Position numbers and translations under genes: made by a program. A stretch of DNA of 64,000 nucleotides, from the NCBI GenBank assembly GCA_036172665.1, contig CM069874.1, forward strand, positions 55,782,707 through 55,846,706, given 5' to 3'. The notes beneath the pieces are model-generated. The model made no database searches and had not been told where the DNA came from. It worked only from the letters and a program-made list of their open reading frames with translations. This stretch comes from Prosopocoilus inquinatus (Eukaryota; Arthropoda; Insecta; Coleoptera; Lucanidae). Shown here in pieces: positions 36,682 through 50,249 of the stretch (position 1 is the first letter of the stretch; each line of letters begins with the position of its first letter).

Positions 36682-39600
36682 TTGGAGTTAGGAAGATGCG
36701 GTTTTCACAGCTCCGTAGCATTCGGCCAGCTGCATAATACAGATGCAGTTTCGACCTTCACACTCGATTGGAAAAGAAGTTTTCGCTTTGGAAAAATTGC
36801 TGTTTGTGGGGGAATTAAACGTTTCCCTCTCAGGACAATGACGTTCTCCACTGGTCATCCAACGGAGAAAACAGCATCGTTCCATCTCTCTCCGTCTCTG
36901 AGTAATCGCGATTTTTCTGATAAAAATTGGCGGAGGCGCCGGGTATGAATTTAAACAAGCAATATCTCCGGAACGGTTGGAGTTAGGAAGATGTGGTTTT
37001 CACTGCTGCGTAGCATTCGGCCAGCTGCATAATACAGATGCAGTTTCGACCTTCACACTCGATTGGAAAAGAAGTTTTCGCTTTGGAAAAATTGCTGTTT
37101 GTGGGGGAATTAAACGTTTCCCTCTCAGGAGAATGACGTTCTCCACTGGTCATCCAACGGAGAAAATAGCATCGTTCCATCTCTCTCCGTCTCTGAGTAA
37201 TCGCGATTTTTCTGGAAAAAATTGGCGGAGGCGCCGGGTATGAATGTAAACAAGCAATATCTCCGGAACGGTTGGAGTTAGGAAGATGTGGTTTTCACTG
37301 CTGCGTAGCATTCGGCCAGCTGCATTATACAGATGCAGTTTCGACCTTCACACTCGATTGGAAAAGAAGTTTTCGCTTTGGAAAAATTGCTGTTTTTGGA
37401 GGAATTAAACGTTTCCCTCTCAGGACAATGACTTTCTCCACTGGTCATCCAACGGAGAAGACAGCATCGTTCCATTTCTCTCCGTCTCTGAGTAATCGCG
37501 ATTTTTCTGAAAAAAATTGGCGGAGGCGCCGGGTATGAATTTAAACAAGCAATATCTCCGGAACGGTTGGAGTTAGGAAGATGTGGTTTTCACTGCTGCG
37601 TAGCATTCGGCCAGCTGCATAATACAGATGCAGTTTCGACCTTCACACTCGATTGGAAAAGAAGTTTTCGCTTTGGAAAAATTGCTGTTTTTGGGGGAAT
37701 TAAACGTTTCCCTCTCAGGAGAATGACGCTGTCCACTGATCATCCAACGGGGAAGACAGCATCGTTCCATTTCTCTCCGTCTCTGAGTAATCGCGATTTA
37801 TCTGGAAAAAATTGGCGGAGGCGCCGGGTATGAATGTAAACAAGCAATATCTCCGGAACGGTTGGAGTTAGGAAGATGTGGTTTTCACTGCTGCGTAGCA
37901 TTCGGCCAGCTGCATAATACAGATGCAGTTTCGACCTTCACACTCGATTGGAAAAGAAGTTTTCGCTTTGGAGAAATTGCTGTTTGTGGGGGAATTAAAC
38001 GTTTCCCTCTCAGGAGAATGACGCTGTCCACTGATCATCCAACGGGGAAGACAGCATCGTTCCATTTCTCTCCGTCTCTGAGTAATCGCGATTTTTCTGA
38101 AAGAAATTGGCGGAGGCGCCGGGTATGTATTTAAACAAGCAATATCTCCGGAACGGTTGGAGTTAGGAAGATGTGGTTTTCACTGCTGCGTAGCATTCGG
38201 CCAGCTGCATAATACAGATGCAGTTTCGACCTTCACACTCGATTGGAAAAGAAGTTTTCGCTTTGGAAAAATTGCTGTTTTTGGGGGAATTAAACGTTTC
38301 CCTCTCAGGAGAATGACGCTGTCCACTGATCATCCAACGGGGAAGACAGCATCGTTCCATTTCTCTCCGTCTCTGAGTAATCGCGATTTATCTGGAAAAA
38401 ATTGGCGGAGGCGCCGGGTATGAATGTAAACAAGCAATATCTCCGGAACGGTTGGAGTTAGGAAGATGTGGTTTTCACTGCTGCGTAGCATTCGGCCAGC
38501 TGCATAATACAGATGCAGTTTCGACCTTCACACTCGATTGGAAAAGAAGTTTTCGCTTTGGAAAAATTGCTGTTTGTGGGGGAATTAAACGTTTCCCTCT
38601 CAGGACAATGACGTTCTCCACTGGTCATCCAACGGAGAAAACAGCATCGTTCCATCTCTCTCCGTCTCTGAGTAATCGCGATTTTTCTGGAAAAAATTGG
38701 CGGAGGCGCCGGGTATGAATTTAAACAAGCAATATCTCCGGAACGGTTGGAGTTAGGAAGATGTGGTTTTCACTGCTGCGTAGCATTCGGCCAGCTGCAT
38801 AATACAGATGCAGTTTCGACCTTCACACTCGATTGGAAAAGAAGTTTTCGCTTTGGAAAAATTGCTGTTTTTGGGGGAATTAAACGTTTCCCTCTCAGGA
38901 GAATGACGCTGTCCACTGATCATCCAACGGAGAAGACAGCATCGTTCCATTTCTCTCCGTCTCTGAGTAATCGCGATTTTTCTGAAAGAAATTGGCGGAG
39001 GCGCCGGGTATGTAATTAAACAAGCAATATCTCCGGAACGGTTGGAGTTAGGAAGATGTGGTTTTCACTGCTGCGTAGCATTCGGCCAGCTGCATAATAC
39101 AGATGCAGTTTCGACCTTCACACTCGATTGGAAAAGAAGTTTTCGCTTTGGAAAAATTGCTGTTTTTGGGGGAATTAAACGTTTCCCTCTCAGGAGAATG
39201 ACGCTGTCCACTGATCATCCAACGGGGAAGACAGCATCGTTCCATTTCTCTCCGTCTCTGAGTAATCGCGATTTATCTGGAAAAAATTGGCGGAGGCGCC
39301 GGGTATGAATTTAAACAAGCAATATCTCCGGAACGGTTGGAGTTAGGAAGATGTGGTTTTCACTGCTGCGTAGCATTCGGCCAGCTGCATAATACAGATG
39401 CAGTTTCGACCTTCACACTCGATTGGAAAAGAAGTTTTCGCTTTGGAAAAATTGCTGTTTTTGGGGGAATTAAACGTTTCCCTCTCAGGAGAATGACGTT
39501 CTCCACTAGTCATCCAACGGAGAAAACAGCATCGTTCCATCTCTCTCCGTCTCTGAGTAATCGCGATTTTTCTGAAAAAAATTGGCGGAGGCGCCGGGTA

Positions 39601-41106
39601 TGAATGTAAACAAGCAATATCTCCGGAACGGTTGGAGTTAGGAAGATGTGGTTTTCTCTGCTGCGTAGCATTCGCCTAGCTGCATAATACAGATGCAGTT
39701 TCGACCTTCACACTCGATTGGAAAAGAAGTTTTCGCTTTGGAAAAATTGCTGTTTGTGGGGGAATTAAACGTTTCCCTCTCAGGACAATGACGTTCTCCA
39801 CTGGTCATCCAACGGAGAAAACAGCATCGTTCCATCTCTCTCCGTCTCTGAGTAATCGCGATTTATCTGGAAAAAATTGGCGGAGGCGCCGGGTATGAAT
39901 GTAAACAAGCAATATCTCCGGAACGGTTGGAGTTAGGAAGATGTGGTTTTTACTGCTGCGTAGCATTCGGCCAGCTGCATAATACAGATGCAGTTTCGAC
40001 CTTCACACTCGATTGGAAAAGAAGTTTTCGCTTTGGAAAAATTGCTGTTTGTGGGGGAATTAAACGTTTCCCTCTCAGGAGAATGACGTTCTCCATTGGT
40101 CATCCAACGGAGAAGACAGCATGGTTCTATCTCTCTCCGTCTCTGAGTAATCGCGATTTTTCTGAAAGACATTGGCGGAGGCGCCGGGTATGAATTTAAA
40201 CAAGCAATATCTCCGGAACGGTTGGAGTTAGGAAGATGCGGTTTTCACAGCTCCGTAGCATTCGGCCAGCTGCATAATACAGATGCAGTTTCGACCTTCA
40301 CACTCGATTGGAAAAGAAGTTTTCGCTTTGGAAAAATTGCTGTTTGTGGGGGAATTAAACGTTTCCCTCTCAGGGGAATGACGTTCTCCACTGGTCATCC
40401 AACGGAGAAAACAGCATCGTTCCATCTCTCTCCGTCTCTGAGTAATCGCGATTTTTCTGAAAAAAATTGGAGGAGGCGCCGGGTATGAATGTAAACAAGC
40501 AATATCTCCGGAACGGTTGGAGTTAGGAAGATGTGGTTTTTACTGCTGCGTAGCATTCGGTCAGCTGCATAATACAGATGCAGTTTCGACCTTCACACTC
40601 GATTGGAAAAGAAGTTTTCGCTTTGGAAAAATTGCTGTTTGTGGGGGAATCAAACGTTTCCCTCTCAGGACAATGACGTTCTCCACTGGTCATCCAACGG
40701 AGAAAACAGCATCGTTCCATCTCTCTCCGTCTCTGAGTAATCGCGATTTATCTGGAAAAAATTGGCGGAGGCGCCGGGTATGAATGTAAACAAGCAATAT
40801 CTCCGGAACGGTTGGAGTTAGGAAGATGTGGTTTTCACTGCTGCGTAGCATTCGGCCAGCTGCATAATACAGATGCAGTTTCGACCTTCACACTCGATTG
40901 GAAAAGAAGTTTTCGCTTTGGAAATATTGCTGTTTGTGGGGGAATTAAACGTTTCCCTCTCAGGACAATGACGTTCTCCACTGGTCATCCAACGGAGAAA
41001 ACAGCATCGTTCCATCTCTCTCCGTCTCTGAGTAATCGCGATTTTTCTGATAAAAATTGGCGGAGGCGCCGGGTATGAATTTAAACAAGCAATATCTCCG
41101 GAACGG
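36682..41106 (+). repeat. 15-monomer higher-order repeat, copy 1 (4425 bp)
   Basis: Monomers m124-m138. The order is distinctive: it opens with a monomer carrying GATGCGG and CACAGCTCCG, includes three copies of the ACGGGGAAG type, the ACTAGTCAT/CGCCTAGC pair, and a monomer with ATGGTTCTAT. Private bases of this copy are G at 37973, A at 39015 and T at 39951. Confidence 0.9.
39337..39926 (+). repeat. Marker dimer: ACTAGTCAT monomer followed by CGCCTAGC monomer
   Basis: The first monomer carries CACTAGTCAT. The second carries TTTTCTCTGCTG and CGCCTAGC, the latter putting TAG in the 88-codon frame. The pair stays together at five places: 39337, 43762, 54084, 60279 and 62049 (start of the first monomer). 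The preceding and following monomers differ between places, and at 54084 and 62049 the first monomer has ATTCGCCC in its front. The dimer has thus been moved or copied as a unit, with recombination in its flanks. Confidence 0.8.
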
Positions 41107-44100
41107 TTGGAGTTAGGAAGATGCGGTTTTCACAGCTCCGTAGCATTCGGCCAGCTGCATAATACAGATGCAGTTTCGACCTTCACACTCGATTGGAAAA
41201 GAAGTTTTCGCTTTGGAAAAATTGCTGTTTGTGGGGGAATTAAACGTTTCCCTCTCAGGACAATGACGTTCTCCACTGGTCATCCAACGGAGAAAACAGC
41301 ATCGTTCCATCTCTCTCCGTCTCTGAGTAATCGCGATTTTTCTGATAAAAATTGGCGGAGGCGCCGGGTATGAATTTAAACAAGCAATATCTCCGGAACG
41401 GTTGGAGTTAGGAAGATGTGGTTTTCACTGCTGCGTAGCATTCGGCCAGCTGCATAATACAGATGCAGTTTCGACCTTCACACTCGATTGGAAAAGAAGT
41501 TTTCGCTTTGGAAAAATTGCTGTTTGTGGGGGAATTAAACGTTTCCCTCTCAGGAGAATGACGTTCTCCACTGGTCATCCAACGGAGAAAATAGCATCGT
41601 TCCATCTCTCTCCGTCTCTGAGTAATCGCGATTTTTCTGGAAAAAATTGGCGGAGGCGCCGGGTATGAATGTAAACAAGCAATATCTCCGGAACGGTTGG
41701 AGTTAGGAAGATGTGGTTTTCACTGCTGCGTAGCATTCGGCCAGCTGCATTATACAGATGCAGTTTCGACCTTCACACTCGATTGGAAAAGAAGTTTTCG
41801 CTTTGGAAAAATTGCTGTTTTTGGAGGAATTAAACGTTTCCCTCTCAGGACAATGACTTTCTCCACTGGTCATCCAACGGAGAAGACAGCATCGTTCCAT
41901 TTCTCTCCGTCTCTGAGTAATCGCGATTTTTCTGAAAAAAATTGGCGGAGGCGCCGGGTATGAATTTAAACAAGCAATATCTCCGGAACGGTTGGAGTTA
42001 GGAAGATGTGGTTTTCACTGCTGCGTAGCATTCGGCCAGCTGCATAATACAGATGCAGTTTCGACCTTCACACTCGATTGGAAAAGAAGTTTTCGCTTTG
42101 GAAAAATTGCTGTTTTTGGGGGAATTAAACGTTTCCCTCTCAGGAGAATGACGCTGTCCACTGATCATCCAACGGGGAAGACAGCATCGTTCCATTTCTC
42201 TCCGTCTCTGAGTAATCGCGATTTATCTGGAAAAAATTGGCGGAGGCGCCGGGTATGAATGTAAACAAGCAATATCTCCGGAACGGTTGGAGTTAGGAAG
42301 ATGTGGTTTTCACTGCTGCGTAGCATTCGGCCAGCTGCATAATACAGATGCAGTTTCGACCTTCACACTCGATTGGAAAAGAAGTTTTCGCTTTGGAAAA
42401 ATTGCTGTTTGTGGGGGAATTAAACGTTTCCCTCTCAGGAGAATGACGCTGTCCACTGATCATCCAACGGGGAAGACAGCATCGTTCCATTTCTCTCCGT
42501 CTCTGAGTAATCGCGATTTTTCTGAAAGAAATTGGCGGAGGCGCCGGGTATGTATTTAAACAAGCAATATCTCCGGAACGGTTGGAGTTAGGAAGATGTG
42601 GTTTTCACTGCTGCGTAGCATTCGGCCAGCTGCATAATACAGATGCAGTTTCGACCTTCACACTCGATTGGAAAAGAAGTTTTCGCTTTGGAAAAATTGC
42701 TGTTTTTGGGGGAATTAAACGTTTCCCTCTCAGGAGAATGACGCTGTCCACTGATCATCCAACGGGGAAGACAGCATCGTTCCATTTCTCTCCGTCTCTG
42801 AGTAATCGCGATTTATCTGGAAAAAATTGGCGGAGGCGCCGGGTATGAATGTAAACAAGCAATATCTCCGGAACGGTTGGAGTTAGGAAGATGTGGTTTT
42901 CACTGCTGCGTAGCATTCGGCCAGCTGCATAATACAGATGCAGTTTCGACCTTCACACTCGATTGGAAAAGAAGTTTTCGCTTTGGAAAAATTGCTGTTT
43001 GTGGGGGAATTAAACGTTTCCCTCTCAGGACAATGACGTTCTCCACTGGTCATCCAACGGAGAAAACAGCATCGTTCCATCTCTCTCCGTCTCTGAGTAA
43101 TCGCGATTTTTCTGGAAAAAATTGGCGGAGGCGCCGGGTATGAATTTAAACAAGCAATATCTCCGGAACGGTTGGAGTTAGGAAGATGTGGTTTTCACTG
43201 CTGCGTAGCATTCGGCCAGCTGCATAATACAGATGCAGTTTCGACCTTCACACTCGATTGGAAAAGAAGTTTTCGCTTTGGAAAAATTGCTGTTTTTGGG
43301 GGAATTAAACGTTTCCCTCTCAGGAGAATGACGCTGTCCACTGATCATCCAACGGAGAAGACAGCATCGTTCCATTTCTCTCCGTCTCTGAGTAATCGCG
43401 ATTTTTCTGAAAGAAATTGGCGGAGGCGCCGGGTATGTATTTAAACAAGCAATATCTCCGGAACGGTTGGAGTTAGGAAGATGTGGTTTTCACTGCTGCG
43501 TAGCATTCGGCCAGCTGCATAATACAGATGCAGTTTCGACCTTCACACTCGATTGGAAAAGAAGTTTTCGCTTTGGAAAAATTGCTGTTTTTGGGGGAAT
43601 TAAACGTTTCCCTCTCAGGAGAATGACGCTGTCCACTGATCATCCAACGGGGAAGACAGCATCGTTCCATTTCTCTCCGTCTCTGAGTAATCGCGATTTA
43701 TCTGGAAAAAATTGGCGGAGGCGCCGGGTATGAATTTAAACAAGCAATATCTCCGGAACGGTTGGAGTTAGGAAGATGTGGTTTTCACTGCTGCGTAGCA
43801 TTCGGCCAGCTGCATAATACAGATGCAGTTTCGACCTTCACACTCGATTGGAAAAGAAGTTTTCGCTTTGGAAAAATTGCTGTTTTTGGGGGAATTAAAC
43901 GTTTCCCTCTCAGGAGAATGACGTTCTCCACTAGTCATCCAACGGAGAAAACAGCATCGTTCCATCTCTCTCCGTCTCTGAGTAATCGCGATTTTTCTGA
44001 AAAAAATTGGCGGAGGCGCCGGGTATGAATGTAAACAAGCAATATCTCCGGAACGGTTGGAGTTAGGAAGATGTGGTTTTCTCTGCTGCGTAGCATTCGC

Positions 44101-45531
44101 CTAGCTGCATAATACAGATGCAGTTTCGACCTTCACACTCGATTGGAAAAGAAGTTTTCGCTTTGGAAAAATTGCTGTTTGTGGGGGAATTAAACGTTTC
44201 CCTCTCAGGACAATGACGTTCTCCACTGGTCATCCAACGGAGAAAACAGCATCGTTCCATCTCTCTCCGTCTCTGAGTAATCGCGATTTATCTGGAAAAA
44301 ATTGGCGGAGGCGCCGGGTATGAATGTAAACAAGCAATATCTCCGGAACGGTTGGAGTTAGGAAGATGTGGTTTTCACTGCTGCGTAGCATTCGGCCAGC
44401 TGCATAATACAGATGCAGTTTCGACCTTCACACTCGATTGGAAAAGAAGTTTTCGCTTTGGAAAAATTGCTGTTTGTGGGGGAATTAAACGTTTCCCTCT
44501 CAGGAGAATGACGTTCTCCATTGGTCATCCAACGGAGAAGACAGCATGGTTCTATCTCTCTCCGTCTCTGAGTAATCGCGATTTTTCTGAAAGACATTGG
44601 CGGAGGCGCCGGGTATGAATTTAAACAAGCAATATCTCCGGAACGGTTGGAGTTAGGAAGATGCGGTTTTCACAGCTCCGTAGCATTCGGCCAGCTGCAT
44701 AATACAGATGCAGTTTCGACCTTCACACTCGATTGGAAAAGAAGTTTTCGCTTTGGAAAAATTGCTGTTTGTGGGGGAATTAAACGTTTCCCTCTCAGGG
44801 GAATGACGTTCTCCACTGGTCATCCAACGGAGAAAACAGCATCGTTCCATCTCTCTCCGTCTCTGAGTAATCGCGATTTTTCTGAAAAAAATTGGAGGAG
44901 GCGCCGGGTATGAATGTAAACAAGCAATATCTCCGGAACGGTTGGAGTTAGGAAGATGTGGTTTTTACTGCTGCGTAGCATTCGGTCAGCTGCATAATAC
45001 AGATGCAGTTTCGACCTTCACACTCGATTGGAAAAGAAGTTTTCGCTTTGGAAAAATTGCTGTTTGTGGGGGAATCAAACGTTTCCCTCTCAGGACAATG
45101 ACGTTCTCCACTGGTCATCCAACGGAGAAAACAGCATCGTTCCATCTCTCTCCGTCTCTGAGTAATCGCGATTTATCTGGAAAAAATTGGCGGAGGCGCC
45201 GGGTATGAATGTAAACAAGCAATATCTCCGGAACGGTTGGAGTTAGGAAGATGTGGTTTTCACTGCTGCGTAGCATTCGGCCAGCTGCATAATACAGATG
45301 CAGTTTCGACCTTCACACTCGATTGGAAAAGAAGTTTTCGCTTTGGAAATATTGCTGTTTGTGGGGGAATTAAACGTTTCCCTCTCAGGAGAATGACGTT
45401 CTCCACTGGTCATCCAACGGAGAAAATAGCATCGTTCCATCTCTCTCCGTCTCTGAGTAATCGCGATTTTTCTGGAAAAAATTGGCGGAGGCGCCGGGTA
45501 TGAATGTAAACAAGCAATATCTCCGGAACGG
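41107..45531 (+). repeat. 15-monomer higher-order repeat, copy 2 (4425 bp)
   Basis: Monomers m139-m153 repeat the preceding 15 in order. I saw three single-base differences (A at 42398, T at 43440, C at 44376), plus a different second half of the last monomer. The copies are therefore recent relative to the divergence among the fifteen members. Confidence 0.9.
45237..45531 (+). repeat. Hybrid monomer m153 ending the 15-mer copy
   Basis: The front has the diagnostic GGAAATATTG (T at 45350) of the last member of copy 1 (40812). The tail (G at 45391, AAAATAGC, GAATGTAAAC) matches the second member of the unit (36977, 41402). The switch falls in a 41-base interval, the narrowest bracket among the hybrids. 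Confidence 0.75.
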
Positions 45532-47006
45532 TTGGAGTTAGGAAGATGTGGTTTTCACTGCTGCGTAGCATTCGGCCAGCTGCATAATACAGATGCACAT
45601 TCGACCTTCACACTCGATTGGAAAAGAAGTTTTCGCTTTGGAAAAATTGCTGTCTTTGGGGGAATTAAACGTTTCCCTCTCAGGAGAATGACGTTCTCCA
45701 CTGGTCATCCAACGGAGAAAACAGCATCGTTCCATCTCTCTCCGTCTCTGAGTAATCGCGATTTTTCTGGAAAAAATTGGCGGAGGCGCCGGGTATGAAT
45801 TTAAACAAGCAATATCTCCGGAACGGTTGGAGTTAGGAAGATGTGGTTTTCACTGCTGCGTAGCATTCGCCCAGCTGCATAATACAGATGCAGTTTCGAC
45901 CTTCACACTCGATTGGAAAAGAAGTTTTCGCTTTGGAAAAATTGCTGTTTGTGGGGGAATTAAACGTTTCCCTCTCAGGAGAATGACGTTCTCCATTGGT
46001 CATCCAACGGAGAAGACAGCATCGTTCCATCTCTCTCCGTCTCTGAGTAATCGCGATTTATCTGGAAAAAATTGGCGGAGGCGCCGGGTATGAATTTAAA
46101 CAAGCAATATCTCCGGAACGGTTGGAGTTAGGAAGATGTGGTTTTCACTGCTGCGTAGCATTCGGCCAGCTGCATAATACAGATGCAGTTTCGACCTTCA
46201 CACTCGATTGGAAAAGAAGTTTTCGCTTTGGAAAAATTGCTGTTTGTGGGGGAATTAAACGTTTCCCTCTCAGGAGAATGACGTTCTCCACTGGTCATCC
46301 AACGGAGAAGACAGCATCGTTCCATTTCTCTCCGTCTCTGAGTAATCGCGATTTTTCTGATAAAAATTGGCGGAGGCGCCGGGTATGAATTTAAACAAGC
46401 AATATCTCCGGAACGGTTGGAGTTAGGAAGATGTGGTTTTCACTGCTGCGTAGCATTCGGCCAGCTGCATTATACAGATGCAGTTTCGACCTTCACACTC
46501 GATTGGAAAAGAAGTTTTCGCTTTGGAAAAATTGCTGTTTTTGGGGGAATTACACGTTTCCCTCTCAGGAGAATGACTTTCTCCACTGGTCATCCAACGG
46601 AGAAGACAGCATCGTTCCATTTCTCTCCGTCTCTGAGTAATCGCGATTTTTCTGAAAAAAATTGGCGGAGGCGCCGGGTATGAATTTAAACAAGCAATAT
46701 CTCCGGAACGGTTGGAGTTAGGAAGATGTGGTTTTCACTGCTGCGTAGCATTCGGCCAGCTGCATAATACAGATGCAGTTTCGACCTTCACACTCGATTG
46801 GAAAAGAAGTTTTCGCTTTGGAAAAATTGCTGTTTTTGGGGGAATTAAACGTTTCCCTCTCAGGAGAATGACGCTGTCCACTGATCATCCAACGGAGAAG
46901 ACAGCATCGTTCCATTTCTCTCCGTCTCTGAGTAATCGCGATTTTTCTGAAAGAAATTGGCGGAGGCGCCGGGTATGTATTTAAACAAGCAATATCTCCG
47001 GAACGG
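45532..47006 (+). repeat. Short mosaic linker (m154-m158)
   Basis: Five monomers whose types come from zone 2 (TGTCTTTGGG, CTCCATTGGT, CATTATAC/TTACACG). The first has a private GATGCACATTCG. Nearly the same succession is seen at the right end of the window (62639-63818). Confidence 0.75.
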
Positions 47007-49366
47007 TTGGAGTTAGGAAGATGTGGTTTTCACAGCTGCGTAGCATTCGGCCAGCTGCATAATACAGATGCAGTTTCGACCTTCACACTCGATTGGAAAA
47101 GAAGTTTTCGCTTTGGAAAAATTGCTGTTTGTGGGGGAATTAAACGTTTCCCTCTCAGGGGAATGACGTTCTCCACTGGTCATCCAACGGAGAAAACAGC
47201 ATGGTTCTTTCTCTCTCCGTCTCTGAGTTATTGCGATTTTTCTGAAAGACAATGGCGGAGGCGCCGGGTATGAATTTAAACAAGCAATATCTCCGGAACG
47301 GTTGGAGTTAGGAAGATGCGGTTTTCACTGCTGCGTAGCATTCGGCCAGCTGCATGATACAGATGCAGTTTCGGCCTTCACACTCGCTTGGAAAAGAAAT
47401 TTTCGCTTTGGAAAAATTGCTGTTTGTGGGGGAATTAAACGTTTCCCTCTCAGCGGAATGACGTTCTCCATTGGTCATCCAACGGAGAAGACAGCATCGT
47501 TCCATCTCTCTCCGTCTCTGAGTAATCGCGATTTATCTGGAAAAAATTGGCGGAGGCGCCGGGTATGAATTTAAACAAGCAATATCTCCGGAACGGTTGG
47601 AGTTAGGAAGATGTGGTTTTCACTGCTGCGTAGCATTCGGCCAGCTGCATAATACAGATGCAGTTTCGACCTTCACACTCGATTGGAAAAGAAGTTTTCG
47701 CTTTGGAGAAATTGCTGTTTTTGGGGGAATTAAACGTTTCCCTCTCAGGAGAATGACTTTCTCCACTGGTCATCCAACGGAGAAGACAGCATCGTTCCAT
47801 TTCTCTCCGTCTCTGAGTAATCGCGATTTTTCTGAAAGAAATTGGCGGAGGCGCCGGGTATGAATTTAAACAAGCAATATCTCCGGAACGGTTGGAGTTA
47901 GGAAGATGTGGTTTTCACTGCTGCGTAGCATTCGCCCAGCTGCATAATACAGATGCAGTTCCGACCTTCACACTCGATTGGAAAAGAAGTTTTCGCTTTG
48001 GAAAAATTGCTGTTTGTGGGGGAATTAAACGTTTCCCTCTCAGGACAATGACGTTCTCCACTGGTCATCCAACGGAGAAAACAGCATCGTTCCATCTCTC
48101 TCCGTCTCTGAGTAATCGCGATTTTTCTGGAAAAAATTGGCGGAGGCGCCGGGTATGAATGTAAACAAGCAATATCTCCGGAACGGTTGGAGTTAGGAAG
48201 ATGTGGTTTTCACTGCTGCGTAGCATTCGGCCAGCTGCATTATACAGATGCAGTTTCGACCTTCACACTCGATTGGAAAAGAAGTTTTCGCTTTGGAAAA
48301 ATTGCTGTTTTTGGGGGAATTAAACGTTTCCCTCTCAGGACAATGACTTTCTCCACTGGTCATCCAACGGAGAAGACAGCATCGTTCCATTTCTCTCCGT
48401 CTCTGAGTAATCGCGATTTTTCTGAAAAAAATTGGCGGAGGCGCCGGGTATGAATTTAAACAAGCAATATCTCCGGAACGGTTGGAGTTAGGAAGATGTG
48501 GTTTTCACTGCTGCGTAGCATTCGGCCAGCTGCATAATACAGATGCAGTTTCGACCTTCACACTCGATTGGAAAAGAAGTTTTCGCTTTGGAAAAATTGC
48601 TGTTTTTGGGGGAATTAAACGTTTCCCTCTCAGGAGAATGACGCTGTCCACTGATCATCCAACGGAGAAGACAGCATCGTTCCATTTCTCTCCGTCTCTG
48701 AGTAATCGCGATTTTTCTGAAAGAAATTGGCGGAGGCGCCGGGTATGTATTTAAACAAGCAATATCTCCGGAACGGTTGGAGTTAGGAAGATGTGGTTTT
48801 CACTGCTGCGTAGCATTCGGCCAGCTGCATAATACAGATGCAGTTTCGACCTTCACACTCGATTGGAAAAGAAGTTTTCGCTTTGGAAAAATTGCTGTTT
48901 TTGGGGGAATTAAACGTTTCCCTCTCAGGAGAATGACGCTGTCCACTGATCATCCAACGGGGAAGACAGCATCGTTCCATTTCTCTCCGTCTCTGAGTAA
49001 TCGCGATTTATCTGGAAAAAATTGGCGGAGGCGCCGGGTATGAATGTAAACAAGCAATATCTCCGGAACGGTTGGAGTTAGGAAGATGTGGTTTTCACTG
49101 CTGCTTAGCATTCGGCCAGCTGCATAATACAGATGCAGTTTCGACCTTCACACTCGCTTGGAAAAGAAATTTTCGCTTTGGAAAAATTGCTGTTTGTTGG
49201 GGAATTAAACGTTTCCCTCTCAAGAGAATGACGTTCTCCACTGGTCATCCAACGGAGAAAACAGCATGGTTCTATCTCTCTCCGTCTCTGAGTAATCGCG
49301 ATTTTTCTGAAAAAAATTGGCGGAGGCGCCGGGTATGAATTTAAACAAGCAATATCTCCGGAACGG

Positions 49367-49660
49367 TTGGAGTTAGGAAGATGCGGTTTTCACTGCTGCT
49401 TAGCATTCGGCCAGCTGCATAATACAGATGCAGTTTCGACCTTCACACTCGATTGGAAAAGAAGTTTTCGCTTAGGAAAATTGCTGTTTGTGGGGGAATT
49501 AAACGTTTCCCTCTCAGGACAATGACGTTCTCCACTGGTCATCCAACGGAGAAGACAGCATCGTTCCATTTCTCTCCGTCTCTGAGTAATCGCGATTTTT
49601 CTGAAAGAAATTGGCGGAGGCGCCGGGTATGAATTTAAACAAGCAATATCTCCGGAACGG
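49367..49660 (+). repeat. 294-bp monomer m167
   Basis: One A is missing after CGCTTAGGAAAATTGCTG, and T is replaced by A in the same motif (49481-49484). The deletion shifts the 88-codon frame. The monomer also has GATGCGG and CTGCTTAGC. Confidence 0.85.
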
Positions 49661-49955
49661 TTGGAGTTAGGAAGATGTGGTTTTCACTGCTGCGTAGCAT
49701 TCGCCCAGCTGCATAATACAGATGCAGTTCCGACCTTCATACTCGATTGGAAAAGAAGTTTTCGCATTGGAGAAATTGCTGTTTGGGGGGGAATTAAACG
49801 TTTCCCTCTCAGGGGAATGACGTTCTCCACTGGTCATCCAACGGAGACAACAGCATCGCTCCATCTCTCTCCGTCTCTGAGTAATCGCGATTTTTCTGAA
49901 AAAAATTGGCGGAGGCGCCGGGTATGAATTTAAACAAGCAATATCTCCGGAACGG

Positions 49956-50249
49956 TTGGAGTTAGGAAGATGCGGTTTTCACTGCTGCCTAGCATTCGGC
50001 CAGCTGCATAATACAGATGCAGTTTCGACCTTCACACTCGATTGGAAAAGAAGTTTTCGCTTAGGAAAATTGCTGTTTGTGGGGGAATTAAACGTTTCCC
50101 TCTCAGGACAATGACGTTCTCCACTGGTCATCCAACGGAGAAGACAGCATCGTTCCATTTCTCTCCGTCTCTGAGTAATCTCGATTTTTCTGAAAAAGAT
50201 TGGTGGAGGCGCCGGGTATGAATTTAAACAAGCAATATCTCCAGAAATG
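49956..50249 (+). repeat. 294-bp monomer m169
   Basis: This has the same CGCTTAGGAAAATTG deletion as m167. It differs by CTGCCTAGC, AATCTCGATT, GAAAAAGATTGG and TTGGTGGAGG. Confidence 0.85.

Noticed and set aside
45410..45598. 62-codon minus-strand frame starting at a new ATG
   Set aside because: Created by a single private change (GATGCACATTCG) in one monomer; it is satellite sequence.
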